DNA of 51,066 bases from Parcubacteria group bacterium GW2011_GWD2_38_11 (GCA_000992325.1 LBTZ01000022.1:1-51066); one strand, 5' to 3'; shown: positions 32,572 through 40,472, counted from the first letter of the stretch. Notes: a model not told the origin generated them from the letters alone. Numbers and translations are program-made.

Positions 32572-34767
32572 ATGAAAAAAAATCAAAAGTTTGGTTTTAT
32601 TGCAATACTCGTACTGCTAGCGAGTTTTGCATCAAGTGCCTCAGCCACCTATAGTCTGCCAGCTGATCGCAGTGTAACTTGGCAGGGTAATGTGGGTGTT
32701 TCGGGGGATATTCCAAATAGAACTACCGTGTGCAAAACGCTGAGTCCTTCTGGGGGCGACGATGCGGCTGCCATTCAAAGTGCGATTACTGCCTGTCCAG
32801 CGGAACAAGTTGTCAAATTGAATGCGGGAACATTTATCGTAAAGAGTCAAATAAAGTTGAAATCTAAAATTACCCTAAAAGGAGAAGGTATGGGTAAAAC
32901 TATTATCAAAGGTGCTGCTGGTATGACTGGTAAATCCGTCCTAACTATTGGAACTGGATGGTCATTTGGAACACCATTTAATATAAAAAGTGGCCTGTCA
33001 AAAGGCTCGGTTGTCATAACTGTTGCAGCTCCCCATAATTGGGTTGTTGGCGATGTCATAGTTGTTGATCAATTAAATAATCCATTGGGTGATCCTCCTG
33101 TGACAAATGTTGGTAATGGACCGAGTGTTCCAAATTGGACAGGAAGATCTGGAGGAACTCGTTCGCTAGGACAGATGATAAAAGTCACAAAGGTTCCGAC
33201 TACAACCTCTGCAGAATTGGAAATTCCTCTGTATTGGAATTATAATTCTAGCCTGTCCCCACAGGCGACCAAAATCAGTGGCTTAATTCAGAAGGCTGGT
33301 GTGGAGGATTTGACGGTTGATAATAATGATAGTGCAAACATTGGTCAAACTGATGCTAGTGGAGGAACAATAACGATCAATGCGGCTGAAAACTCTTGGC
33401 TTTATCGAGTTGAAGGTATAAAATCCTGGGAGTCATTGCTTAGAATTCAAGCTGCTTATCGTAACACCATCAGAAGTTGCAAGTTTCATGAGGTGTCTTC
33501 CAATACTTACATAGCCGAAACTAAACAGCGTGGCTATGGAGTAACTTGGTATTATTTTGCTTCTGGTAATTTGTTTGAGAATAATCAGTTATATCATTTT
33601 GGAGGCAATTTCTTCACAAGCGGGCAATTTTCGGGCAATGTGGTTGCTTATAACTCGATAAAAAATTCAGTTATAGATCCAACCTCTGCAAATTTTACGC
33701 GGCAAATGTTACTCAATCATGGCGCTCATGCAATGATGAATTTGTATGAAAGTAATGATATGGATGCCAGAATTGCATCGGATTTTTATTGGGGCACATC
33801 TAGTCATAATACTTTTTTTCGCAACCGAGTCAAAAACGTGGCTGGAAAAACGGGTGGTGTTTGGCTGGTTGATTTGATAAAAAATTCATATTATTTCAAT
33901 TTTGTTGGAAATGTTTTAGGGGTCGTGGGGGTAGAAACTGCTTATGAACAGGATGGCGTGACACTTACGGGCAAAAAATCAGTTTATCGTTTTGGTTATG
34001 AGCAGGATGGCGACGGCAGTCCTACGGGAAATGATTCAAAAGTAAGGCAGGTTACTCTTCGTCATGCAAATTGGAGCAGTATCACTGATCCTGTTGGTCC
34101 ACTTAAGGGGGCTGCTGGAATTATGTGGAATGGCAGTGATGATCGCACTTTGCCGACATCTTTCTATTTGACAGCTAAACCAACTTGGTGGGGAAATGGT
34201 GCTTGGCCAGCAATTGGTCCTGATCTTAATCCAATGACTAATGATATTCCGGCTATATCATTAAATACTACTCCAATAACTCCAACAACTCCAACCATCC
34301 CAACAACTCCAACTCCAACCCCAACTTCTGTTGGTTGTAATACTCTTACTTTTGTTTCTGGATTTACAAATCCTGTTTCTGTTGACGCTAATGTTACTTA
34401 TAATATGAGTTGTGATTATGGACTCGGAAATATAAATTCAATCAAGGCGAATAATGATTTGGGCAGTTGCTCATTTGCGGGATTTGTGGGAACGGCGGCA
34501 ACCTTCACTTGCAATGCTGGCATCGCTGGAACTCGCGTTAATACTTGTTCTCTAATTTCTGGAACTACAGCCAACACGTGCGCACAAACAAACCAGATCA
34601 ATACTGTGGCAGTTGGCAGTGCTCCTGTCGCTGTTACATATTCCTTAGTAAATTTTACAAATCTTAACAGTGATTGGCTTAAGACTGTAACTTCTCCTGC
34701 AGATGTGAACCAGGATGGAAATGTAAATGCTAGAGACTTGGGAATTATGATGAGTAATTGGAAATAA
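32572..34767 (+). CDS. Secreted pectate-lyase-like beta-helix protein with C-terminal dockerin-like motif
   Basis: 731 aa. Signal peptide (residues 1-25, ending ASSASA), then a right-handed beta-helix region of the pectate-lyase superfamily type (GGDDAAAIQSAITACP, VKLNAGTFIVKSQIKLKSKI, TLKGEGMGKTIIKG, and repeated short strands to about 540). A Thr/Pro linker (TPTTPTIPTTPTPTPTS) and a Cys-containing domain follow. The C-terminus ADVNQDGNVNARDLGIMMSN matches a dockerin calcium-binding repeat (DxNxDGxVNxxDL). Only one clear repeat is present, preceded by a degenerate half (LVNFTNLNSDWLKT). The helix may bind or cleave polysaccharide, and no catalytic residues can be assigned by eye. The next gene encodes a cohesin-like receptor. 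Confidence 0.82.
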   Translation: MKKNQKFGFIAILVLLASFASSASATYSLPADRSVTWQGNVGVSGDIPNRTTVCKTLSPSGGDDAAAIQSAITACPAEQVVKLNAGTFIVKSQIKLKSKITLKGEGMGKTIIKGAAGMTGKSVLTIGTGWSFGTPFNIKSGLSKGSVVITVAAPHNWVVGDVIVVDQLNNPLGDPPVTNVGNGPSVPNWTGRSGGTRSLGQMIKVTKVPTTTSAELEIPLYWNYNSSLSPQATKISGLIQKAGVEDLTVDNNDSANIGQTDASGGTITINAAENSWLYRVEGIKSWESLLRIQAAYRNTIRSCKFHEVSSNTYIAETKQRGYGVTWYYFASGNLFENNQLYHFGGNFFTSGQFSGNVVAYNSIKNSVIDPTSANFTRQMLLNHGAHAMMNLYESNDMDARIASDFYWGTSSHNTFFRNRVKNVAGKTGGVWLVDLIKNSYYFNFVGNVLGVVGVETAYEQDGVTLTGKKSVYRFGYEQDGDGSPTGNDSKVRQVTLRHANWSSITDPVGPLKGAAGIMWNGSDDRTLPTSFYLTAKPTWWGNGAWPAIGPDLNPMTNDIPAISLNTTPITPTTPTIPTTPTPTPTSVGCNTLTFVSGFTNPVSVDANVTYNMSCDYGLGNINSIKANNDLGSCSFAGFVGTAATFTCNAGIAGTRVNTCSLISGTTANTCAQTNQINTVAVGSAPVAVTYSLVNFTNLNSDWLKTVTSPADVNQDGNVNARDLGIMMSNWK

Positions 34768-34808
34768 TTTTTCCATAATTAGCAATACAATTTTTTGAAA
34801 AAATAAAT

Positions 34809-35792
34809 ATGAATAATGAAAAAAAACAGCGACCAATCGACAATTTAACCAGTGAGTCATATGGCTGGCTAAAAAAAAGTTGGACAATTGTTAAAAAAAA
34901 TGATCTTCGTTGGTGGCAAACAGCTTTCATTCTTGCATTTTTTGCAGGCCTGTTTATCGCAATTGTTGTGGCCACAAGGTTGCAGATACAAACCAGCTCT
35001 GTGGCTAGTGGTGAGCAAGCAACACTTTCACTATATCCGGCAAACGCATCGGTTGTTGTTGGAGAATCTTTCAGTTCTGATATTATGTTGGACACAATGG
35101 GAAGTAATGTGGTGGCAGCAATGGCTGTTGTTTATTATAATCCTGATATTTTTGAGCTAACTAATTATAGTACTTCGAATTCAATCTTTGCTGCGGGTAA
35201 TGCTTGTGTATATAATGGTAAGCCATGTCAAATTATTAATAATGATCCATCCAGCGGAAAAATTGTTATAACCTTGGCAAAACCGAGACCAGGGGTAAAT
35301 GCTGCTTCGGGTAAAATTGCTACACTGAATTTCAAGGCACTTAAAGCAATTTCAGCTTCTACTATAAAAATTAATTTCACTTCAGTTGGAGAATATGCTG
35401 ATTCAAATGTAATTTTGGATGATGGTAAGGGAACGGATATATTAGCATCAGTAGCAAGCACAACCATAGCTGTTGCATCCCCATTAGTAACTTGTACAAG
35501 TTTTTCATATTCTGATTGGGGAGTGTGCTCTTCTAGTGGAATTCAATCTCGCACTATTGTGTTGGGTGGTCCTGCTGGATGCACTGGTGGAAGCCCTGTT
35601 TTGACACAGTCGTGTTCTTACGTTGAACTGACAACCACTGCCAATACCTGCACCAGTTTTGTATATTCAACTTGGAGTAAGTGTGTGTCTGGTTTTAAAA
35701 CACGCTCTATTAAAAGTAGCCTTCCTGTAGGTTGCACCGGTGGCAATCCTTCGCTGACTATTGCTTGTCCAATAAAAAACGTTAGAAAATAG
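34809..35792 (+). CDS. Membrane-anchored cohesin-like protein with thrombospondin-like repeats
   Basis: 327 aa. Cytoplasmic N-terminus with RPIDNLTSESYGWLKKSW, one membrane helix (about 36-56), then a cohesin-like beta-sandwich (about 70-218: LSLYPANASVVVGESFSSDI, VVAAMAVVYYNPDIFELTNY, SGKIATLNFKAL). Two Cys/Trp repeats follow (CTSFSYSDWGVC ... QSRT ... GCTGGSPVLTQSC and CTSFVYSTWSKC ... GCTGGNPSLTIAC), which resemble TSP1 modules. It is predicted to display the cohesin outside the cell, where it could hold the dockerin-like protein encoded just upstream. Paralogue: 47639-49027. Confidence 0.8.
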   Translation: MNNEKKQRPIDNLTSESYGWLKKSWTIVKKNDLRWWQTAFILAFFAGLFIAIVVATRLQIQTSSVASGEQATLSLYPANASVVVGESFSSDIMLDTMGSNVVAAMAVVYYNPDIFELTNYSTSNSIFAAGNACVYNGKPCQIINNDPSSGKIVITLAKPRPGVNAASGKIATLNFKALKAISASTIKINFTSVGEYADSNVILDDGKGTDILASVASTTIAVASPLVTCTSFSYSDWGVCSSSGIQSRTIVLGGPAGCTGGSPVLTQSCSYVELTTTANTCTSFVYSTWSKCVSGFKTRSIKSSLPVGCTGGNPSLTIACPIKNVRK

Positions 35793-35811
35793 TTTTTAAT
35801 GAATTTTTCTT

Positions 35812-36378
35812 ATGAAATGTTTTTATGCTACCAAAAAAGCTTTTACGCTCATTGAGCTTTTGATTGCTATTGCAATTATTGGTATTTTAGCCTCGGTTGT
35901 TTTAGTTAGCACAAGCGATGCCCGCAAAAAAGCTAAGGATGTTTCAATTATACAATCCACCTATTCAATGATGTCGGCAGCGAATATTGATGGCGTGGGT
36001 GGTAACTATTCTCCCTGGTTTGCTGGTAGTGATCCGATCCCGGCTAATCGTGGAAATATTAATTCTGTTGCTGATTGTGATTTGTACTTCAATTTGGCAT
36101 ATCAGGCGACAGCAAAGGCGGCATGCAAAAAAATTATAACTGATATAAATGGTTCTGTCGCAAGACCACTATGGGTGGGTTCGTGGGAAACTCCAACTTT
36201 CGGAAAATATTATTCAATCGTGGCTTGGCTTCCAAGCGCTGGAAAATATTATTGCATAGGATCAAATGAAAAAAATTCAAAAGAAACAGTTGCTGATGGT
36301 AGTGGATGTGGTGGCATAGCTAATAAATGGCTATGTCCTGGCTGCCCAGGCGCACTTAAAGCTACTGATGGCAAATAG
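35812..36378 (+). CDS. Type IV pilin-like protein 1
   Basis: 188 aa. Short leader then the N-methylation/prepilin motif KKAFTLIELLIAIAIIGILA, with Ala rather than Gly before Phe, and conserved Glu5. The hydrophobic helix runs on to VVLVSTSDARKKAKD, then a globular domain with paired cysteines ends in LCPGCPGAL. It would be processed by a prepilin peptidase and built into a pilus or pseudopilus. No assembly ATPase or peptidase lies in this window. Follows the cohesin gene by 19 nt, so probably the same operon. Confidence 0.88.
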   Translation: MKCFYATKKAFTLIELLIAIAIIGILASVVLVSTSDARKKAKDVSIIQSTYSMMSAANIDGVGGNYSPWFAGSDPIPANRGNINSVADCDLYFNLAYQATAKAACKKIITDINGSVARPLWVGSWETPTFGKYYSIVAWLPSAGKYYCIGSNEKNSKETVADGSGCGGIANKWLCPGCPGALKATDGK

Positions 36379-36421
36379 TTTTTTTTGATTATTTTTTGTA
36401 GTTTTGCCTTTAGAATAAAAT

Positions 36422-36994
36422 ATGAAATTTTTTTATGTTACTAAAAAAGCTTTTACGCTTATTGAATTATTGATTGTTATTGCAATCATAGGTATTTTAG
36501 CCTCGGTTGTTTTAGTTAGCACAAGCGATGCTCGCAAAAAGGCGAAAGATGCATCTATTTTAAGTTCCGTTCGCTCACTTTATGCTGCAGCGCAGGTTGA
36601 TTCTTTGGCAGCTGGTAATTATTTAAATTGGTACACAATAAATAATCCAACTAGTAATGCTTGTTCAGTTACAACCGAGGCTCAATGCGACAATTATTTT
36701 GGTAGCACATCAAATCCAGCCTCGGCAAGGGCTGCTTGTAAATCTATAGTTAGAAATTCTGGCTTTGATGGAACTCAGCTTGGTGGAGCTCTGTGTATAT
36801 GGTCTCAGAAAGTGCCATTTAGTATTTATACTGATATTCAAATAGGGGCGTGGCTACCAGCGAAAGATCGCTATTATTGCATTGGGTCTAATGGACAAAC
36901 TTCAATGACTGAAACAAAGGATGGTCACGGTTGCAGTGCGGTTCAGCACTGGAGATGTCCTGGCTGCGCGTATGACCCCACTTCGGCGCTTTGA
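36422..36994 (+). CDS. Type IV pilin-like protein 2
   Basis: 190 aa, paralogue of the preceding gene. The first ~45 codons are almost identical in DNA (GTATTTTAGCCTCGGTTGTT and beyond are shared exactly), while the globular domain has diverged apart from cysteines and the ending RCPGCAYDP. The motif is again KKAFTLIELLIVIAIIG. The tight 5' identity with a divergent 3' part points to a recent duplication or gene conversion of the assembly region with selection for different heads. Confidence 0.88.
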   Translation: MKFFYVTKKAFTLIELLIVIAIIGILASVVLVSTSDARKKAKDASILSSVRSLYAAAQVDSLAAGNYLNWYTINNPTSNACSVTTEAQCDNYFGSTSNPASARAACKSIVRNSGFDGTQLGGALCIWSQKVPFSIYTDIQIGAWLPAKDRYYCIGSNGQTSMTETKDGHGCSAVQHWRCPGCAYDPTSAL

Positions 36995-37028
36995 TCTCGC
37001 TAAGTTTTTGTTGTGTTTTTTTGTGTTC

Positions 37029-37057
37029 TTGACAGGCTTCATCTGAATTGTTAAGAT
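37029..37057 (+). promoter_or_regulatory. Promoter upstream of the 37.2-kb leader
   Basis: TTGACA, 17 nt, TAAGAT. Predicted start near 37064. Confidence 0.8.
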
Positions 37058-37063
37058 ATTCTT

Positions 37064-37220
37064 ATCTTTATGCAAAAACAACTCCAAAAATTTTATACAT
37101 TTAGCTTCTTTTGGTTTACTGGCCGCCAAGGTCTGTTTGTTTTTGCGAATAATGAATAAATAAAAAAATTCATTGACCGCAGACATAAGCTGACCTTGAT
37201 GGGTCAGTTTTTTGTTTTTT
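37064..37220 (+). ncRNA. Candidate small RNA or attenuated leader
   Basis: Between the promoter above and a terminator (CTGACC-TTGATG-GGTCAG then TTTTTTG, 37190-37220) lie about 150 nt without an ORF. A closing stem GCAAAAACAA / TTGTTTTTGC encloses CCAAAA / TTTTGG and a GGCCGCC segment. The next gene's SD is about 45 nt beyond the terminator, so this is either an independent sRNA or a leader with an attenuator. Not matched to any known class. Confidence 0.5.
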
Positions 37221-37274
37221 CAGGGTTAATTGTTTTTTTTAAAATTTAGCAATCTTTCAAAAGGAGGCAGCAAA

Positions 37275-37601
37275 ATGAATGAAGAAAAATCTGGTCTTAT
37301 GGTGTTTGAAGCACTGGGAGTTAATTGTTGTGATTGTGGGTTTAGTTTGACGGGGCACATATTCCAAGGGGGTGCTGAAATTTGCTCAAAAATAGAACAA
37401 GAACTTCGCAAAGGCACTCTGGGTATAGATGTTCAAGCTGAAGAGATTCATTTTGTTTTTGAGGGTGTTAAGATCACTTTTACCGAAAGACCAGAGCGTC
37501 TTTTGGCGATCAAACAGATGTTGCAACCCGAAAGACATCTTAATTTTAAACCCAGTGGCGATTCTAATTACAAAGGTTTTATTTTGATGGCAGGTGATTG
37601 A
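37275..37601 (+). CDS. Hypothetical protein, Cys-containing, strong SD
   Basis: 108 aa from ATG 37275 (MNEEKSGLMVFEALG), set by AAAGGAGGCAGCAAA just upstream. The TTG at 37230 in the ORF track is not needed. A CCDCGF motif near residue 20 and a C about 20 residues later could form a metal or disulfide site. No family recognised. It has its own terminator and is separated from the pilin operon by a promoter and structured leader. Confidence 0.72.
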   Translation: MNEEKSGLMVFEALGVNCCDCGFSLTGHIFQGGAEICSKIEQELRKGTLGIDVQAEEIHFVFEGVKITFTERPERLLAIKQMLQPERHLNFKPSGDSNYKGFILMAGD

Positions 37602-37634
37602 GGACATTTTTTGCAAATGCAAAAGATAAAGTCA

Positions 37635-37664
37635 AAAAGGGATTCGAAAATTCGAATCCCTTTT
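37635..37664 (+). terminator. Terminator of the 108-aa gene
   Basis: AAAAGGGATTCGAA-AA-TTCGAATCCCTTTT, a 14-bp perfect stem. Confidence 0.9.
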
Positions 37665-37694
37665 AAATTTGAGCTGGAAAAATTTTGAAATTTT

Positions 37695-37725
37695 AAAGGG
37701 AGTTTTGCGTTGCAAAACTCCCTTT
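37695..37725 (-). terminator. Terminator of the GGDEF gene
   Basis: AAAGGGAGTTTTGC-GTT-GCAAAACTCCCTTT, a 14-bp stem immediately downstream (minus strand) of the GGDEF stop. The T-tract is interrupted. Confidence 0.8.
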
Positions 37726-37727
37726 GG

Positions 37728-38630
37728 CTACTTTTTTTTGAGTGCAAGCATCTGTTCAGATGCCTTGTTCAATTCTTCTTCGATGGGTTTTTCAAGATCC
37801 AGTATATGTGTGGCAATTGTCACGCTAATTGGAATCTTTTTGTATCCATACGCGGGATTTTCAATAGGAACAGCTAGTGCGTGGATATTGTTGATTCCAA
37901 CTTCCAATCTTTTTTTAATGTAATCTGTTTTTCGAACATTTCCTGGTGATGTGTTTTCATATAAGATGATCATTAAAAATTCATCTCCTCCGAAACGACA
38001 ACCAGGCTCCTCCCTGCGCGCAGTTTCGTGAATAGCTCGAGCAACTTCAATGATAGCCCTGTCGCCGCCGTTGCTGTGTCCAAACTCTGAGTTAATATCC
38101 TTTAATTTATCCAAATCGATAAATAAAATGTGGATCTCTCCCTTTGTTCGCTTTGCTTTGGCGGAGTATTGCTTGAGGGTCCTCACGATACCTCTGCGAT
38201 TCAAAAGCCCCGTGAGATGATCTTCCATAATCAACTCCTCAATCGAATACAATTTTTCCAATAGCAAGTCCTTTTCGTTTTCCCAGTTTAGTTCGGCATT
38301 TTTTACTGTCAGGAATTCTTCATTAAGTTTCTTATGCTTATATTCAGATCTTGCTTCTTTTCTGATAAAATTGGTGTAGATAACTGATCCACAAAACAAA
38401 ATTGCCAGAACTGTGACATCCATACTAATGCGTAATTGGTGTATGCTTAATTGACTCACTTGAAGCATCCCTAGGATGTTCATAAAAATAGAATCAAACG
38501 CAAACACTCCACCGCAAGCAGTTATCGACCTGAAAAGCTGACGATGCCAAGAATCTAAGCTGATCCACCAACTATTGGGACCCTTGCCTCCTTTAAAAAT
38601 CATCACATCTTTAATTTTGTTTTTGCTCAC
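37728..38630 (-). CDS. Membrane-associated GGDEF protein (putative diguanylate cyclase)
   Basis: 300 aa from GTG 38630, preceded by GGGAGGA. Two N-terminal membrane segments (about 32-54 and 70-88), a coiled coil (about 95-135), then a GGDEF domain: DHLTGLLNRRGI, FIDLDKLKDINSEFGH and the active-site GGDEF at 214-218 intact. The product-inhibition I-site (RxxD five residues before) reads RREEP and is missing, so feedback control may be absent. It should make c-di-GMP from two GTP. No receptor or phosphodiesterase is visible in the window. C-di-GMP enzymes are uncommon in reduced CPR genomes. Confidence 0.88.
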   Translation of the reverse strand: MSKNKIKDVMIFKGGKGPNSWWISLDSWHRQLFRSITACGGVFAFDSIFMNILGMLQVSQLSIHQLRISMDVTVLAILFCGSVIYTNFIRKEARSEYKHKKLNEEFLTVKNAELNWENEKDLLLEKLYSIEELIMEDHLTGLLNRRGIVRTLKQYSAKAKRTKGEIHILFIDLDKLKDINSEFGHSNGGDRAIIEVARAIHETARREEPGCRFGGDEFLMIILYENTSPGNVRKTDYIKKRLEVGINNIHALAVPIENPAYGYKKIPISVTIATHILDLEKPIEEELNKASEQMLALKKK

Positions 38631-38676
38631 TCAATCCTCCCGATTTGTTAAAGTGCTGTCAAGTTAATGACATCCT

Positions 38677-38705
38677 TTTATACACCTTGAAAAAGTTATT
38701 GTCAA
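38677..38705 (-). promoter_or_regulatory. Promoter of the GGDEF gene
   Basis: Minus strand TTGACA, 17 nt, TATAAA. Divergent from the promoter at 38748. Confidence 0.9.
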
Positions 38706-38747
38706 TGATCTTGAATTTTATTCCGCAGGGTTTCGTAGTAACAAGGG

Positions 38748-38776
38748 TTGACATTTTCGTGGTAATGTTATATACA
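38748..38776 (+). promoter_or_regulatory. Promoter of the 93-aa gene
   Basis: TTGACA, 17 nt, TATACA. The two divergent -35 boxes are about 45 nt apart, so one regulator could act on both. Confidence 0.88.
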
Positions 38777-38864
38777 TAAATGAAGTGTATTTATAAATAA
38801 GTTCTTTATTTTTCATATTGTAGTTGGACAATATTTCAATTTTTGTTAAAAGGAGGAGGAAAGA

Positions 38865-39146
38865 ATGAAAAGGACAATGAGAAGAAGCGCTGTGGTTTTG
38901 AGGTCTAAAATTGAAGAATTGTATGCAAATTATCACAGTAACGACAAAGAAAGATGGGACAAATTTAAGGCTTGCATAATAGTAGCCTTAGAATCTGCTT
39001 TGGTTGTTGAAGTCAAACTTAAGGAGGAAATCCGCGAGCTCTTCCTTACTTTGTGGGATGGGGCATCGGGAAGTTGCAGTGTTCAGCAGAGAAGTTTGTG
39101 GAGTGATGTCCAGCTTGAATTGCAGACTTGCGGCATCATCTATTGA
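38865..39146 (+). CDS. Hypothetical small basic helical protein, strong SD
   Basis: 93 aa. Start fixed by AAAGGAGGAGGAAAGA before ATG. Arg/Lys-rich N-terminus (MKRTMRRSAVVLRSKIEELY), then amphipathic helices (WDKFKACIIVALESALVVEV, LKEEIRELFLTLWDG) and a short Cys-containing tail. No family recognised. Monocistronic with a consensus promoter and a strong terminator, divergent from the GGDEF gene. Confidence 0.72.
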   Translation: MKRTMRRSAVVLRSKIEELYANYHSNDKERWDKFKACIIVALESALVVEVKLKEEIRELFLTLWDGASGSCSVQQRSLWSDVQLELQTCGIIY

Positions 39147-39166
39147 TGATCTATCGATGATTGCTA

Positions 39167-39208
39167 AAAACCTTCAAGAAATAATATATTTCTTGAAGGT
39201 TTTTTTTA
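39167..39208 (+). terminator. Rho-independent terminator
   Basis: AAAACCTTCAAGAAATA, 3-4 nt loop, TATTTCTTGAAGGTTTT and T-run. A very strong stem of about 17 bp. Confidence 0.95.
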
Positions 39209-39241
39209 TTATATTAAAATGATGTTTTATTTATTTGAATG

Positions 39242-39250
39242 TGATATAAT
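39242..39250 (+). promoter_or_regulatory. Extended -10 promoter before porG
   Basis: TGATATAAT (TGnTATAAT). The identical TGTGATATAAT-like block precedes ftsE at 45761. Confidence 0.5.
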
Positions 39251-39330
39251 AAAATATATATTATTAAATATAAACTCATTCGCTCGGAAATAAAAAAAAC
39301 TAATTTTTATTTTGCTCGCTCATTTTGATT

Positions 39331-39903
39331 ATGAAATTGAACAAAAATACATTTGAAATAATCTTTTTTGCGCGGGGTGGACAGGGAGCAAAGACTGCTT
39401 CTGAGCTTATTGCTCATAGTGCTGTACGCGAAGGAAAGTTTGTGAAAGCTTTTCCATTTTTTGGACCAGAGCGAAGTGGCGCGCCTACTAAAATGTTTTT
39501 GCGCGTCTCCGATAGGCCAATTCGAACGCAGGAGCCCGTCACTGATCCTGATGTTGTGTTGGTGTTGGATGAAACTGTAATGGATTCTCAGGATGTGGCC
39601 AGAAATTTGGACAAACACGAAGTACTCATAGTGAACTCGGCAAATTCCAAAGAAGAAATCAGAAAAAGAGCACCACATTTTGAAGGCTCGATCCATTGTA
39701 TAGACGGTAATGCAATCTCCACGGAAATAATTGGAAAGCCAAATCCAAATATGGTGCTTATTGGACATCTTATAAAGGTTACGGAAATAGTGGCTCTGGA
39801 AAGTGCTGGTGAAATTTTTCGCGAAGTTTTCACGGAAAAAATTGGCAAAGAATTGACTGAAAAAAATATCCGCGCGATGATAGCTGGATACGACTCGCTC
39901 TGA
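39331..39903 (+). CDS. porG: Pyruvate:ferredoxin oxidoreductase, gamma subunit
   Basis: 190 aa from ATG 39331 (the TTG at 39325 is just before it). Family motif FFARGGQGAKTASELIAHSA, then FPFFGPERSGAPT and DPDVVLVLD. Gamma subunits help close the active site over CoA. It heads the gene order gamma-delta-alpha-beta typical of four-subunit archaeal-type enzymes. The complex converts pyruvate plus CoA to acetyl-CoA, CO2 and reduced ferredoxin. A 2-oxoacid other than pyruvate cannot be excluded. Confidence 0.9.
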   Translation: MKLNKNTFEIIFFARGGQGAKTASELIAHSAVREGKFVKAFPFFGPERSGAPTKMFLRVSDRPIRTQEPVTDPDVVLVLDETVMDSQDVARNLDKHEVLIVNSANSKEEIRKRAPHFEGSIHCIDGNAISTEIIGKPNPNMVLIGHLIKVTEIVALESAGEIFREVFTEKIGKELTEKNIRAMIAGYDSL

Positions 39904-39909
39904 CGAGCG

Positions 39910-40026
39910 TAATTTCGAAGTTTGAATTTCGAATTTCGAATAAAATCACAATGAACAAATGTTTAAAACATTAAAAATTCAATCATTGGAAATTCATTCA
40001 AAATTAAAAATTCAAAATTAAAAATT
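39910..40026. repeat. AT-rich word repeat between porG and porD
   Basis: TTTGAATTTCGAATTTCG words and AAAATTAAAAATTCAAAATT words, directly abutting the porD ATG. Confidence 0.6.
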
Positions 40027-40308
40027 ATGGAACGTGGAGGAATTATAAAAAATGATATTTCTAAGTCTCCCAAAACAGGGGATTGGGCATATTCAAAACC
40101 AGAAGTTGATAAGGATAAATGCATTGGCTGTGAAACTTGTGTTCAATATTGTCCAGATGCTTGTATTGAAATGCAAACTCACAACTCACAACTCACAACT
40201 GACAACAAAAAACAAAAAAAAGTTGCTGATATCGATTATGATTTTTGCAAAGGCTGTGGCGTTTGCGCGCAAGTATGCCCAGTCAAAGCAATTTCCATGA
40301 GGAAATAG
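40027..40308 (+). CDS. porD: Pyruvate:ferredoxin oxidoreductase, delta (ferredoxin) subunit
   Basis: 93 aa with two [4Fe-4S] motifs: CIGCETCVQYCPDAC and CKGCGVCAQVCPVKA. It passes electrons from the TPP/FeS core to soluble ferredoxin. Between the clusters lies QTHNSQLTTDNKKQKK, encoded by ACTCACAACTCACAACT-type words. A normal 2x4Fe-4S protein needs only a short linker there, so this is an in-frame repeat insertion. Cluster ligands are all present. Confidence 0.9.
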   Translation: MERGGIIKNDISKSPKTGDWAYSKPEVDKDKCIGCETCVQYCPDACIEMQTHNSQLTTDNKKQKKVADIDYDFCKGCGVCAQVCPVKAISMRK

Positions 40309-40315
40309 CTTTGAA

Positions 40316-40445
40316 ATTTACAATGATCAATTTTCAATTTACATTGAAATCTCAATGATGCAATGAATAAATGAAAAAAGATTTAATTGGAAATTAGAAA
40401 TTGAAAATTTAATGAAAATTGTGAATTGAAAATTGAAAATTTGAT
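40316..40445. repeat. AT-rich word repeat between porD and porA
   Basis: ATCAATTTTCAATTTACATT words facing GAAAATTGTGAATTGAAAA words. A related block is at 41655-41790 between porA and porB. Confidence 0.6.
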
Positions 40446-40472
40446 AGGCTTAATTTATATCATCTTGAAATA

